From the NCBI RefSeq assembly GCF_000710775.1, contig NZ_JOJP01000001.1, positions 5,032,027 to 5,096,026 of the forward strand: a stretch of DNA of 64,000 nt, written 5' to 3'. The notes beneath the pieces are model-generated. The model did no database searches and was not told the DNA's origin. It saw only the letters and a list, made by a program, of their open reading frames with translations. Shown here one piece after another: positions 8,576 to 17,684 of the stretch. The translations under genes were made by a program, and so were the position numbers. Numbering within the stretch: position 1 is the first letter of the stretch; every line of letters starts with the position of its first letter. The stretch comes from Endozoicomonas elysicola. Lineage in GTDB: Bacteria > Pseudomonadota > Gammaproteobacteria > Pseudomonadales > Endozoicomonadaceae.

Positions 8576-9841
8576 GTGCTTAAGAAAAACGAAGTAACAC
8601 TGGTCTGGATTACCTCTCTGGGTGGTTTGCTGGAGTTTTATGACTTCATTATTTACGCCCTGATGGCGGGGTATCTGTCAGAGCAATTCTTTCCTGGTCA
8701 CGATACCAACAGCTCACTTCTGGCAACCTTTGCAACATTTTCAGTCGGCTATTTTTCCCGACCATTAGGCGGCCTGCTATTCGGTCACCTTGGGGACCGT
8801 TATGGCAGAAAAAGAACCTTTGCAGCGACAGTGCTCATCATGGCTATATCGACAGCACTTATTGGCTGTTTGCCGACCTATCATCAAATAGGTATCTGGG
8901 CACCCATCCTGATCACATTGCTCAGACTAATACAGGGTTTCTCCATTGGTGGGGAAATTCCTGGCGCCATCACTTATTTAAGCGAGAGTACCAGCAAGCA
9001 TCAGGGGCTGGTAATCAGCCTTCTATTTACCGCCTTGGTGAATGGTTTTGTTCTGGGCTCTGTCGTCCACAGCAGCTTAATCGAATGGCTTGGTGCCGAT
9101 GCCATGGCTGAGTGGGGCTGGCGCCTGCCTTTCTGGTTTGGAGGCGTACTTGGATTATTCAGTTACCTAGTCAGAAAACACTTTCATGAATCGCCGCTGT
9201 TTGCAGAACTCAATCAAAACAAGCAACGCCAACAAATTCCATTGATCATTCTCCTGCACGCCTATAAAAAAGCGGTCTTCATCGGTATCTTATTAATTGT
9301 CCCAGTGGCAGTATCCATGTCGCTGCTTTTCTTATTTACTCAAAGCTACCTGACACGATTATTGAGCTATGCCCCAGAGCAGGTCTCTAATGCTGGCAGT
9401 ATTGGAATTGTTATCTCTACACTGCTCTTTATTCTGGTGGGTTGGCTGGCAGACAAACACAAGAGTCAAAAGTACAAACTGTCACTGATGGTCTCTGGCA
9501 GCTTGACGGTATCCTGTTTGGCATTCCCTATCTTTTCAGCTTTTGCCGATTTTCACTTCTCGGTCTACGGCGTCATGCTTTTAAGCTCATTGCCCTTAGG
9601 TATGACGACCGGTATCGCACCGTTATTACTGAGCACTGTTTTCCCCACATCGATACGCTACTCTGGAATCGCGTTTTCCTATAATGTCAGTTTTGCTATT
9701 TTTGGTGGTTTAACGCCTGTTATCGCCATGACACTCATTAATACTACCGAGTCGCTTATATCACCCAGTTACTATCTTGCAGCCAGTGGATTATGCGGTC
9801 TGCTAGCCTGTTATTTACTGCAAAGAAGCGCATCAAGCTAA
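8576..9841 (+). CDS. MFS transporter, MHS/ProP-like, copy 3 of 3
   Basis: This is the third tandem paralog, about 421 residues from the GTG at 8576. That start is preferred over an in-frame GTG at 8564 because MLKKNEVTLVWIT then aligns with the first residues of copies 1 and 2. The MFS signature GHLGDRYGRK and the MHS motif LIQGFSIGGEIPGAITYL are intact. The DNA just upstream (TTAAAACTCATCTACACTGA) resembles that upstream of copy 1 (TTAAAAACTGATCTAAACTC), which suggests the duplicated unit included regulatory DNA. The substrate is unknown. Confidence 0.9.
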   Translation: MLKKNEVTLVWITSLGGLLEFYDFIIYALMAGYLSEQFFPGHDTNSSLLATFATFSVGYFSRPLGGLLFGHLGDRYGRKRTFAATVLIMAISTALIGCLPTYHQIGIWAPILITLLRLIQGFSIGGEIPGAITYLSESTSKHQGLVISLLFTALVNGFVLGSVVHSSLIEWLGADAMAEWGWRLPFWFGGVLGLFSYLVRKHFHESPLFAELNQNKQRQQIPLIILLHAYKKAVFIGILLIVPVAVSMSLLFLFTQSYLTRLLSYAPEQVSNAGSIGIVISTLLFILVGWLADKHKSQKYKLSLMVSGSLTVSCLAFPIFSAFADFHFSVYGVMLLSSLPLGMTTGIAPLLLSTVFPTSIRYSGIAFSYNVSFAIFGGLTPVIAMTLINTTESLISPSYYLAASGLCGLLACYLLQRSASS

Positions 9842-9918
9842 TGACATTCTGACTACTCAGCTTAACCAGACAGGCACTTGGTATTATAATCGCCGTCATT
9901 TTTCACGAGACACACTTC

Positions 9919-10719
9919 ATGTCAGCAGCCTTTTCTCCCAGCGACAGCTTTAACGACCGGTTTGGAGGCATTCGTCGTCTGTATGGTGCCAGAGCTGTTG
10001 AAAAACTGTATAAATCCCATGTCTGTGTCATCGGCATTGGTGGTGTTGGCTCCTGGGCCGCCGAAGCTCTGGCCAGAACAGCGGTGGGTAAAATCACACT
10101 GATCGATCTGGATGACATCTGCATTACCAACACCAATCGTCAGCTTCATGCCCTGAGCGATACGATTGGACGATCAAAAGTGGAAGTGATCGCAGAACGA
10201 ATTGCGCAGATTAATCCCGAGTGCCAGTGCCAGGTCATTGAAGACTTTATTACCGAGGACAACCTTCAGGAATTGATAACCAGCGAGTTTGATTATGTGC
10301 TGGATGCTATCGACAGCTTCCGGGTTAAGGCGGCTCTGATCGCTCACTGCAAACGGAATAAAATAAAAATCATCACCACAGGCGGCGCTGGCGGACAGAT
10401 GGATCCAACCCAGATTCAAATCACTGATCTGACCAAAACCTGGCACGACCCATTAGCGAGAAAAGTCCGTAACCAGCTTCGTGACCGTCATGGTTTTAGT
10501 AAGAATACCAAGCGAAAGTTTGGCGTTGACTGTGTGTTTTCTACCGAACAGGCGGTTTATCCACAGGCTGACGGTACAATCTGTCAGACCAAACCATCCG
10601 GTGAGGGTTCAATGAAAATGGATTGCTCCAGTGGTTTTGGCGCAGCGACGGCAGTAACCGCAACTTTTGGTTTTGTTGCCGCCGCCAGAGTTATAGAAAA
10701 ACTGACCAAAACTGATTAA
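9919..10719 (+). CDS. tcdA: tRNA threonylcarbamoyladenosine dehydratase TcdA (CsdL)
   Basis: This 266-residue member of the ThiF/MoeB/E1-like adenylating family converts t6A37 of ANN-decoding tRNAs into cyclic ct6A. The nucleotide-binding glycine motif is VIGIGGVGSWAAEAL at about residue 37, followed by LIDLDDICITNTNRQ, which is diagnostic of the E1-like fold. ITTGGAGGQMDPTQI further on is typical of TcdA. It lies tail to tail with the CsdA-CsdE fusion gene, only 9 bp apart. In E. coli csdA, csdE and tcdA are neighbours and CsdA/CsdE support ct6A formation, so the context strengthens the call. The start is an ATG at 9919. Confidence 0.95.
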   Translation: MSAAFSPSDSFNDRFGGIRRLYGARAVEKLYKSHVCVIGIGGVGSWAAEALARTAVGKITLIDLDDICITNTNRQLHALSDTIGRSKVEVIAERIAQINPECQCQVIEDFITEDNLQELITSEFDYVLDAIDSFRVKAALIAHCKRNKIKIITTGGAGGQMDPTQIQITDLTKTWHDPLARKVRNQLRDRHGFSKNTKRKFGVDCVFSTEQAVYPQADGTICQTKPSGEGSMKMDCSSGFGAATAVTATFGFVAAARVIEKLTKTD

Positions 10720-10728
10720 TAACAACAT

Positions 10729-12504
10729 CTACCTGTAACGATGGGCAATTGCCTGGATTTCTTTAACAATGGCCTTGAGTCCGTTTCCTCGAGATGGGCT
10801 CAAATGGTTGAACAGGTCCAGTTCACGGAACCATTGCTCAATATTTTCTCCTTCTACCTCTTCGGGTGTTTTACCGGAGAAAACGGCCAGGACAATAGCA
10901 ATCAACCCACGGATTACTCGGGCATCGGAGTCTGCTATAAAGTAAAGACGCATAGTCTCATCGTCATAATGATAATGCAGCCAAACACTGCTTTCACAAC
11001 CATGCAGTCGAGCCTCATCACTCTTCCACTCTCCAGATAACACAGGGAGCTCTTTACCCAGCAGCATGATCTGGCGATATCGCTCCTGCCAACCTGAAAG
11101 ATTATTCAAACGCTCTGCTATAGCGGTAAGATTCGGAGCCTGACGAAAGATCTCTGGCAGTTCCATCACTTCACCGCTTAACGTTTCATTTACTGGTTGA
11201 GTATTTTCCGGTGCACATGCCATCTCACTCTTCATATCAACAATGACATCATGAAGAGGCGTGTGGTGAAGCTTTTCCAGTGCATCAACAAAGGCTTTAA
11301 CTTCATCTACGCTGTTGTATATAGCAAAAGAAGCTCTGACGGTTCCATTCAGGTTCAGACTTTCCATCAATGGCATGGCACAGTGATGCCCGGTTCTCAC
11401 CGCAATGCCCTGTTGATCAAGCATCAACCCTATATCCTGATTGTGGTAGTGGCTGGATACAAACGAGACAACCGGTGCCTTATGTTTCGCCTGACCAATA
11501 AGACGAATGTCGTTAATCGAAGTCAGCCCATCTTCCACCAGCTTGCGCAGCTTATCTTCATGGGCGTTCATGGCCTCTGAATCAATACCGGATACAAACT
11601 CCATTGCTTTACCTAACCCAATGGCACCGGCAATATTCGGGGTACCCGCCTCAAATTTAAAAGGCAGACTGTTAAACCGGGTTCCCGAGAAGCTGACACG
11701 TTCAATCATTTCTCCACCACCCTGCCAGGGCGGCATACTTTCCATCAACTCCCGACGGCCATAGAGGATACCGATCCCCGTAGGGCCATAAACCTTATGA
11801 CCTGAAAAAACATAGAAGTCCGCATCTAAAGCCTGAACATCGACCTTTTGATGAGCAACCGCCTGAGAGCCATCCACCAGAACCAGAGCCCCGGCATTGT
11901 GGGCAAGCTCAATAATCGCTTTGACCGGTGAAATCGTACCAATGGCATTCGAGATATGAGCAATAGCCACCAGCCGGGTTTTCTGTGAAAGCAGTCGTTG
12001 ATATTGCTGGAGGTCGAGATTGCCGGACTCATCCAGCTCAATCACCTTGATGATTGCGCCAGTAGTCTCAGCCAATAACTGCCAGGGAACAATATTGGCA
12101 TGATGTTCCAGACGGCTTAGAACAATCTCATCACCTTCCTTCAACTGGCTTCGCCCCCAACTGTTAGCCACCAGGTTGATGGCTTCGGTGGCTCCCCGCG
12201 TCCAGATCACCTCTTCTGCAAAACGCGCATTAATAAAGTGACGGGCAGTTTCTCTAGCCGCCTCGAAGGCATGGGTTGTACAGGCACTGAGAAAATGTGC
12301 CGCCCGATGGACATTGGCATTCTGCTCCCGGTAATAGCGATCAACCGACTCAATAACCGACAGAGGCTTTTGGGTCGTGGCTGCATTATCCAGATACACC
12401 AGTGGATGGCCATGCACCGACCGGGACAACAATGGGAACTGCTGCCGGAGGTGATCCAGATCTGGAAATATGGGTTTAGTGTCAGTCTGGCCCTTCATGA
12501 TCAT
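10729..12504 (-). CDS. csdA: Fused cysteine desulfurase CsdA and sulfur acceptor CsdE (SufE-like)
   Basis: This 591-residue protein joins two enzymes that are usually separate. Residues about 15-415 are a SufS/CsdA-type PLP cysteine desulfurase: the PLP lysine is K237 in FSGHKVYGPTG, and the catalytic Cys is C375 in RTGHHCAMPLM. A linker of about 30 residues follows. Residues about 448-591 are a SufE/CsdE domain with the acceptor Cys C503 in LHGCESSVWL and HLSPSRGNGLKAIVKEIQ near the end. Sulfur would pass from C375 to C503 within one chain. The neighbour tcdA points to ct6A formation. A second ATG six bases downstream (12498) is better spaced from GGGG and may be the true start. Confidence 0.93.
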   Translation of the reverse strand: MIMKGQTDTKPIFPDLDHLRQQFPLLSRSVHGHPLVYLDNAATTQKPLSVIESVDRYYREQNANVHRAAHFLSACTTHAFEAARETARHFINARFAEEVIWTRGATEAINLVANSWGRSQLKEGDEIVLSRLEHHANIVPWQLLAETTGAIIKVIELDESGNLDLQQYQRLLSQKTRLVAIAHISNAIGTISPVKAIIELAHNAGALVLVDGSQAVAHQKVDVQALDADFYVFSGHKVYGPTGIGILYGRRELMESMPPWQGGGEMIERVSFSGTRFNSLPFKFEAGTPNIAGAIGLGKAMEFVSGIDSEAMNAHEDKLRKLVEDGLTSINDIRLIGQAKHKAPVVSFVSSHYHNQDIGLMLDQQGIAVRTGHHCAMPLMESLNLNGTVRASFAIYNSVDEVKAFVDALEKLHHTPLHDVIVDMKSEMACAPENTQPVNETLSGEVMELPEIFRQAPNLTAIAERLNNLSGWQERYRQIMLLGKELPVLSGEWKSDEARLHGCESSVWLHYHYDDETMRLYFIADSDARVIRGLIAIVLAVFSGKTPEEVEGENIEQWFRELDLFNHLSPSRGNGLKAIVKEIQAIAHRYR

Positions 12505-12727
12505 GCCCCTGAAATTCAGTTTGCCATTTTAAAGTGCACGTAAACTGAGGCAATACCGTATTCAGAAATTCTTCTAAATATTGATAATACAAACCATAAG
12601 ATCAGCCTCACTCACAGTATCAGGCTCTGTTGACACTTTTAAGACAAACAAACCAATAAACTTGGCTCTTAGAAAAATCCCACTGTTGTCAGGAATACCC
12701 AAGGGATATCAGGAATTTATTTTCAGA

Positions 12728-14011
12728 ATGATTGGAACAAGAAAAGCACTTACTCTGGGGTTACTTACCTTATTCAACAGCAGTTATTCATTAGCTGAAG
12801 ACCCAACTGACAGCAAATCCGGGGCGCTCTACCAGGAAGCTATCGGTGTTCCATTTCTTTTCAGTTCCGAAGACTGGGGAATGGCTCTTGGAGGAGCGGG
12901 TGTCGTGAAAGGCCTGGTACAACCTCAGATGACACTTTTCGGAACGGTGATTGGGTCGAGCAATGGCACCAAGATGGGCTATCTCGGCCTTTATAACGTC
13001 ATGGTGCCAGGCCTCAATCAATGGCAAATGGATTTCAGCGTTCTTGAATCCAGCCTGACTGAAACCAATTATTTCTTACCTGGCAACCCAAGCTACCCCA
13101 ATGAAAAACCGGGGAGCAATGACTCCAATTTAGAAAACTCGGTTCGTACTGGTGGGCGTGAGCAGCACTATCAGGTTCATTTCCAGTACACCCTCCCAAT
13201 CGGTGATGGCAAGGATGGTGCTCTTGCTGCTATGGCGAAAAAATCCAGAGGCTATGAAAGCAGCAAAACCCATTGGAACCCAATGACCACCGGAATCACC
13301 TCTCTGGAGCTGCAACCCTATTACCAAAGTCAGAAACTTGATGATTTCCAGCCAGAGCATGAAGCTGATGAGTCCGCCGGTGTCCGCCTGACTCTGGAAT
13401 ATGACAACCGTAACTCCAGCCATTTGCCAACCCGAGGCAGCCGAACATCATTCACGTATACCTATGACTGGGGCAGTGAAGATCGTCCGGACTGGTCTAC
13501 GGTTGAGTTTGAATTCAGCAAGTTCTTCAGTCTTGGCAGCAATGACCTGATGAACCAACAGGTACTGGCATTGAATGCCTGGGTTGCTGATACTCCTACA
13601 TGGAACGATACAACCACCATTAATGGTGAAGAGGTCTTCCGACGCGCGCCCTCATTTGCAGGTATTAATCTGGGTGGCTGGGACAAACTGAGAGGGTACA
13701 GCTCCGACCGTTTTTATGGCCGATCTGCCGTTTCCTACAGCCTTGAGTACCGTATGATGCCAAAGTGGCAGCCATTGGAAGATCTACCCATTATTGGCCC
13801 AATGTATGATATTCCCTGGTGGCAGTGGACACTGTTTGTGGATGCTGGACGGGTTGCTGATGATTTCGATTTTCAAGAACTCCATCAGGATATGAAGACC
13901 AGCTTTGGCGGTGGTATACGTTTTCGGGTAGAAGGTGTCACGGTAAGAACCGAAGTTGCCAGCGGCGCTGAGGAAACGTTCTTCCGGGTTTTTGTGAACC
14001 AGCCATTTTAA
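12728..14011 (+). CDS. Short Omp85 (BamA/TamA-type) outer-membrane beta-barrel protein without POTRA domains
   Basis: This is a 427-residue outer-membrane barrel of the BamA/TamA surface-antigen superfamily. The frame opens at a TTG at 12581, but the ATG at 12728 starts a clear signal peptide (MIGTRKALTLGLLTLF, then SLAED) and is preferred. PTRGSRTSFTYTYDWG and the loop-6-like LRGYSSDRFYGRSAVSYSLE are characteristic Omp85 barrel elements. The chain ends in Phe, the Bam recognition signature. The roughly 100-130 residues between signal peptide and barrel are too few for the usual POTRA repeats and do not look like one. A role in lipid or protein transport across the outer membrane is possible but unproven. 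Confidence 0.82.
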   Translation: MIGTRKALTLGLLTLFNSSYSLAEDPTDSKSGALYQEAIGVPFLFSSEDWGMALGGAGVVKGLVQPQMTLFGTVIGSSNGTKMGYLGLYNVMVPGLNQWQMDFSVLESSLTETNYFLPGNPSYPNEKPGSNDSNLENSVRTGGREQHYQVHFQYTLPIGDGKDGALAAMAKKSRGYESSKTHWNPMTTGITSLELQPYYQSQKLDDFQPEHEADESAGVRLTLEYDNRNSSHLPTRGSRTSFTYTYDWGSEDRPDWSTVEFEFSKFFSLGSNDLMNQQVLALNAWVADTPTWNDTTTINGEEVFRRAPSFAGINLGGWDKLRGYSSDRFYGRSAVSYSLEYRMMPKWQPLEDLPIIGPMYDIPWWQWTLFVDAGRVADDFDFQELHQDMKTSFGGGIRFRVEGVTVRTEVASGAEETFFRVFVNQPF

Positions 14012-14101
14012 TCACTGTCTGGCCTGCTACGCAGGCTGGCACTGAATACATTGCTGTGCTATAAAACCTGTACATTAGTGATTAAACTTTTAAAACGTAT
14101 T

Positions 14102-14176
14102 ATGTCTTCATTCCTGCGCCAGCTAGTCATTCTCAACGTGGTGATTATTATCACCGCGGGTGGCTTTGTGGACTGA
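14102..14176 (+). CDS. ilvL: ilv leader peptide (24 residues, branched-chain amino acid rich)
   Basis: This short ORF starts at an ATG at 14102 and ends with TGA at 14174-14176. It encodes a 24-residue peptide whose core is QLVILNVVIIITAGG, so 9 of those 15 residues are Leu, Val or Ile. It lies just upstream of a strong intrinsic terminator and the acetolactate synthase genes, the classical layout of ilv attenuation. Ribosome stalling at the ILV codons when charged tRNA is short would favour an antiterminator. The call rests on composition and position. Confidence 0.85.
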   Translation: MSSFLRQLVILNVVIIITAGGFVD

Positions 14177-14195
14177 AGAAACAGCATCCATAAAA

Positions 14196-14226
14196 CCCCC
14201 GCACCGAAAGGTCCGGGGGTTTTTTT
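14196..14226 (+). terminator. ilv attenuator (intrinsic terminator in the leader)
   Basis: A GC-rich hairpin has arms of ten bases, CCCCCGCACC and GGTCCGGGGG, with one internal mismatch, closed by a GAAA tetraloop and followed by seven T residues at 14220-14226. It lies 20 bp after the leader peptide stop and 125 bp before ilvG, which fits a transcription attenuator rather than an end-of-gene terminator. Confidence 0.9.
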
Positions 14227-14250
14227 ATATCTGATGAAAGGAGCTACTCC

Positions 14251-14364
14251 ATGCAAAAACTCAATCTGGTCGTTCTATCTGTCATTACCCTCACTGTCAT
14301 TCTATCTGTAGCGATTACCCATAGAACCTGGCAGTCGGGGGTAAGTCGACATGAATGGCGCTGA
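14251..14364 (+). CDS. Second ILV-rich small ORF overlapping the ilvG start (37 residues)
   Basis: An ATG at 14251 is preceded by a strong AAGGAG about 8 nt upstream. The ORF encodes 37 residues and stops 14 nt inside ilvG. Residues 6-22 read [17 protein letters not shown], in which 12 of 17 are Leu, Val or Ile. It could be a second sensing leader peptide translated after attenuator read-through, a device coupling translation to ilvG, or a small membrane protein. ilvG itself (ATG at 14351) has no strong ribosome-binding site of its own, which favours coupling. I do not know a described homolog of this exact peptide. Confidence 0.65.
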   Translation: MQKLNLVVLSVITLTVILSVAITHRTWQSGVSRHEWR

Positions 14365-16006
14365 AGCGATTGTACAAACCCTGATCCACCATGGTGTTGA
14401 TACCGTTTTTGGCTATCCAGGCGGTACCATCATGCCGTTGTATGACGCTCTTTTTGATTCACCCATCGAACACCTCCTCTGCCGCCATGAGCAGGGAGCA
14501 GGCTTCTCTGCCATTGGTTATGCTCGATCAAGCCACCGCACAGGTGTCTGCATAGCCACCTCGGGCCCTGGCGCAACAAACCTGATTACCGCCCTGGCGG
14601 ATGCAATGATGGATTCTGTACCCATTGTTGCCATTACCGGACAGGTACCCACAGGCGCCATTGGCACTGATGCCTTTCAAGAGATTGATATCCTTGGGCT
14701 TTCCATGGCCTGCACCAAACACAGTTTTCTGGTCACAGAACCTGAAACGCTGTGCCAAACCCTTCATCAGGCATTCACGCTTGCCAGATCTGGTCGCCCG
14801 GGTCCGGTGCTTGTTGATATTCCGAAAGACATTCAACAAGCTATAGCCAGCTGGCATCCACCTCTGGACCTTGTAGCAAACAACTTCCACCCGGAAAAAG
14901 TTGAAAGTGATAACCTCCATAAAGCACTAGGGCTAATCACATCATCATCGCGACCTGTCGCCTACATTGGTGGTGGTGTTGGTATGGCCAATGCCACAGA
15001 AGAACTACGACAGTTTCTGAATATTACCGGAATCCCCAGCGTCTGTACGCTTAAAGGGCTGGGTACTGTTAATGCAGATGATCCATCCTACCTGGGCATG
15101 CTGGGCATGCATGGGACCCGGGCAGCAAACACTGCAGTACAAATGTGTGATTTATTAATTGTTGCCGGTGCTCGCTTTGACGACCGGGTTACTGGCAAGC
15201 TGGAAGCCTTTGCACCTGATGCAAAAGTCATCCACATCGATATTGATCCGGCAGAAGTTAACAAGCGCAGACCAGCAGACATCACTTTTCATCAGCCTAT
15301 GCAATGGGTATTGGCAGGCCTGTCTACCCATCTGCAAAACAATGAATGGGCTGATTACTGCCAGCAACTTAAAACAGAGCACCAGTGGCAATACAATAAA
15401 CCAGGCGATGATATTTATGCGCCATTACTGTTAAACCAGTTATCCCAACGACTCCCCGATAACGCTATCGTCAGCTGTGATGTAGGTCAGCACCAGATGT
15501 GGGTAGCCCAACACATGACGTTTCATCACACCCACAATCATTTAACCAGTGGTGGTCTTGGCACCATGGGTTTTGGATTGCCCGCAGCTATTGGTGCTGC
15601 TTTAGCTCGACCAAACGACCCTGTTGTTCTGGTGTCCGGTGATGGCTCATTCATGATGAATATTCAGGAACTCAACACCATAAGAAGAAGACAGCTGCCT
15701 ATCAAAATAGTGCTGCTGGATAACCAGAAGTTGGGAATGGTCCGCCAGTGGCAGGAGCTGTTTTATGATGGTCGCTACAGTGAAACTGACCTTTCAGACA
15801 ACCCTGACTTTATTACTCTGGCCCATGCCTTTGGCATTGGTGGAAAAGTCATAACCCACCGTGACGAAGTCACTTGTGCACTGGATGAGATGCTGGATAT
15901 AGAGGGCCCCTGGCTACTCCATGTTCGTATTGATGCCATGGAAAATGTATGGCCCCTGGTCCCCCCGGGAGCCTCTAACCATGAAATGCTGGAGAAAAGC
16001 TCATGA
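14351..16006 (+). CDS. ilvG: Acetolactate synthase II large subunit
   Basis: This 551-residue ThDP-dependent enzyme condenses pyruvate with pyruvate or 2-ketobutyrate in the first shared step of valine, leucine and isoleucine synthesis. The conserved catalytic Glu is E47 in [17 protein letters not shown]. The cofactor motif runs from [14 protein letters not shown] to [11 protein letters not shown]. The [13 protein letters not shown] segment of the FAD-binding middle domain is intact. Its length matches E. coli IlvG (548). It overlaps ilvM by 4 bp in an ATGA junction, so the subunits are translationally coupled. Control is by the leader region just upstream. Confidence 0.95.
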   Translation: MNGAEAIVQTLIHHGVDTVFGYPGGTIMPLYDALFDSPIEHLLCRHEQGAGFSAIGYARSSHRTGVCIATSGPGATNLITALADAMMDSVPIVAITGQVPTGAIGTDAFQEIDILGLSMACTKHSFLVTEPETLCQTLHQAFTLARSGRPGPVLVDIPKDIQQAIASWHPPLDLVANNFHPEKVESDNLHKALGLITSSSRPVAYIGGGVGMANATEELRQFLNITGIPSVCTLKGLGTVNADDPSYLGMLGMHGTRAANTAVQMCDLLIVAGARFDDRVTGKLEAFAPDAKVIHIDIDPAEVNKRRPADITFHQPMQWVLAGLSTHLQNNEWADYCQQLKTEHQWQYNKPGDDIYAPLLLNQLSQRLPDNAIVSCDVGQHQMWVAQHMTFHHTHNHLTSGGLGTMGFGLPAAIGAALARPNDPVVLVSGDGSFMMNIQELNTIRRRQLPIKIVLLDNQKLGMVRQWQELFYDGRYSETDLSDNPDFITLAHAFGIGGKVITHRDEVTCALDEMLDIEGPWLLHVRIDAMENVWPLVPPGASNHEMLEKSS

Positions 16007-16263
16007 GTTTCCAATTACAATTGCAATGCCATAAGCAACCAGACGTTGTAGAGCGGGTACTCAGAGTTGTCAGGCACCGGGGATTTACGCTGAACACCAT
16101 GAGCATGACGCCCTCCAACTGTGGCCAGAAGATTGAGCTGTCAATGACTGTTTCCAGCCTTCGGCCAGCACACCTTCTGATAACTCAGGTTCAGAAGCTC
16201 CACGATGTTGTCACTCTGAGATGTATTGACTCACAAACAGACAATGCAGCCATTAGCTGTTGA
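16003..16263 (+). CDS. ilvM: Acetolactate synthase II small (regulatory) subunit
   Basis: This 86-residue ACT-domain protein has the length of E. coli IlvM (87). It opens with a beta strand ([20 protein letters not shown]), then [12 protein letters not shown], the usual ACT helix-strand arrangement of AHAS small subunits. It partners IlvG, and its start overlaps the ilvG stop (ATGA). No ilvE, ilvD or ilvA follows, so this ilv unit contains only GM. The type II small subunit usually makes a valine-insensitive enzyme in enterobacteria; whether this holds here is unknown. Confidence 0.92.
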   Translation: MSFQLQLQCHKQPDVVERVLRVVRHRGFTLNTMSMTPSNCGQKIELSMTVSSLRPAHLLITQVQKLHDVVTLRCIDSQTDNAAISC

Positions 16264-16313
16264 ACATGAAGGTCTGGCATCGCCAGCCTGACCTTCACGC
16301 AGAGAATCTCCAT

Positions 16314-16361
16314 TCGATAACGGAACACACTATGATCCATAATAGTGTGTTCCGTTATCGA
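16314..16361. repeat. Perfect 20-bp inverted repeat between convergent genes
   Basis: The arms 16314-16333 and 16342-16361 are perfect reverse complements (TCGATAACGGAACACACTAT) around an 8-nt loop. The hairpin sits between ilvM and the convergent 16366-17565 gene, ending 4 bp from that gene's stop codon. A bidirectional terminator is likely, although no T-run follows on either strand. A shorter hairpin (GAAGGTC...GACCTTC) lies just upstream at about 16267-16296. Confidence 0.85.
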
Positions 16362-16365
16362 TGAC

Positions 16366-17565
16366 TCAACGAAGGACTTTGCCATCAAACTCCACCGCTC
16401 TTCGCCGAACCAACCCTTCCCGTCTTTTCTGATTTATAAATCCGGAGGTATCAATATTAAAAGACTCACCCAGGGATAAAAGGATTGCCTCGACAAATAG
16501 TATGGATGTTAAATCATAAGCATCTTTATAAAGGTGAAGAGGGCTCGTTTCATTCTGGTTAAAAATACGATCAAGACCAAAAGAAAGTATTTCACCATCA
16601 GCCCCCTTTAAAGCAAGTCTGTTACCATTTCTCTTTAGATATCCACCCATATCGTAAAAATGAACAAACCGTTTATCTCTGGAGTAAAGCCGGGCAAAGT
16701 CATTAACCTCTTCAACCATACCTTCATGAAATTGAGGGGGGTTATGTATCCAGGCTCTTATTTGGGGCAGTTTATCCATTTGATCCGGAGTGTATAAGAA
16801 AATCCAGGTCAGGTAGTGTCTAAGGAAACTTTGATCATCATTAGGAATAATTTTCGCAATCGGTTCATAGATATGTACCCTATTATCTTTTAATGCACCG
16901 GTTTCTCTAAGTTGCTGGGGCATTCCCGCCACCAGAAATATCACACCAAGCCCCTCCCCTATCCTCTCCAGAAGGTCAATGGAGTGACGTAGAGAGTCTT
17001 TTACGTTGCTTTGGCACTCTGAAATATTGTCGGGTCTATGGCGAAGATGGTAATAAATCTGACCAAAAATAGCGTTTTTAAAGGTAGCAACATATTCAAA
17101 CAGCGTGAGCGGTTCTCTGTTAATAACCGGATTGAAATCATTATTTTTAATTTTATTGAGCGTATCCGGATTATAAGAAGTGACAAACCTCAACCAGACA
17201 AACTCTGGAAGAATAACCCCGATATAGACTTTGGGGTTTATTGACTGTCTGGCCCTGATAAACAACTGAAGATCAGTTCTGAGAAACTCGGTATAAACAG
17301 CATGATGAGCCATTAGCTTTGGGACTTCAGTAATTTTTTGTGGACCAAAATAGGTCAAAGAATGTGGAGAATTGACCACACCAAAGTCAGCAAGCCCTTG
17401 CAGAGCCCCCTTAGAAGCTGGATTCGATATACCGTTCTCAACACCCGCCGCATGGCTGGCTCCCGATATAATAATCTCAATTTCAGGCTCTTCTGAATGT
17501 AGAAAAAAAGGAAGGATCAACAACAAAACAGGAAACAGCTTTTTAACGCTTACCAGAAACTGCAT
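16366..17565 (-). CDS. Secreted hypothetical protein, 399 residues
   Basis: I do not recognise this family. It has a signal peptide (KLFPVLLLILPFFLHSEE) and no further membrane segment, so it is probably periplasmic or secreted. The mature protein opens with EIEIIISGASHAAGVENG. A strand-rich middle includes PKVYIGVILPEFVWLRF and LGVIFLVAGMPQQL. Near the C-terminus there is SPLHLYKDAYDLTSILFVE. The layout of an early Gly/Ser motif and a late His block loosely recalls SGNH hydrolases, but the Asp-Ser nucleophile motif is not there, so this is only a suggestion. The start ATG has AAGG 5 nt upstream. It precedes no obvious operon partner. Confidence 0.7.
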   Translation of the reverse strand: MQFLVSVKKLFPVLLLILPFFLHSEEPEIEIIISGASHAAGVENGISNPASKGALQGLADFGVVNSPHSLTYFGPQKITEVPKLMAHHAVYTEFLRTDLQLFIRARQSINPKVYIGVILPEFVWLRFVTSYNPDTLNKIKNNDFNPVINREPLTLFEYVATFKNAIFGQIYYHLRHRPDNISECQSNVKDSLRHSIDLLERIGEGLGVIFLVAGMPQQLRETGALKDNRVHIYEPIAKIIPNDDQSFLRHYLTWIFLYTPDQMDKLPQIRAWIHNPPQFHEGMVEEVNDFARLYSRDKRFVHFYDMGGYLKRNGNRLALKGADGEILSFGLDRIFNQNETSPLHLYKDAYDLTSILFVEAILLSLGESFNIDTSGFINQKRREGLVRRRAVEFDGKVLR

Positions 17566-17684
17566 ATTGACCTTGTTAATTACGCGATTAAGAAGGTCAA
17601 GTATAGATATGATGTTTCTTTACTGCAGATGCTCAGCCAAAACAGAATTAAAAATGAAATACAGTAATAGCGTCTTAATTCAAG

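Noticed and set aside
16366-17565. SGNH/GDSL hydrolase call for the secreted protein
   Set aside because: The Gly-Asp-Ser nucleophile motif is absent and the late His block is not enough to name the family.
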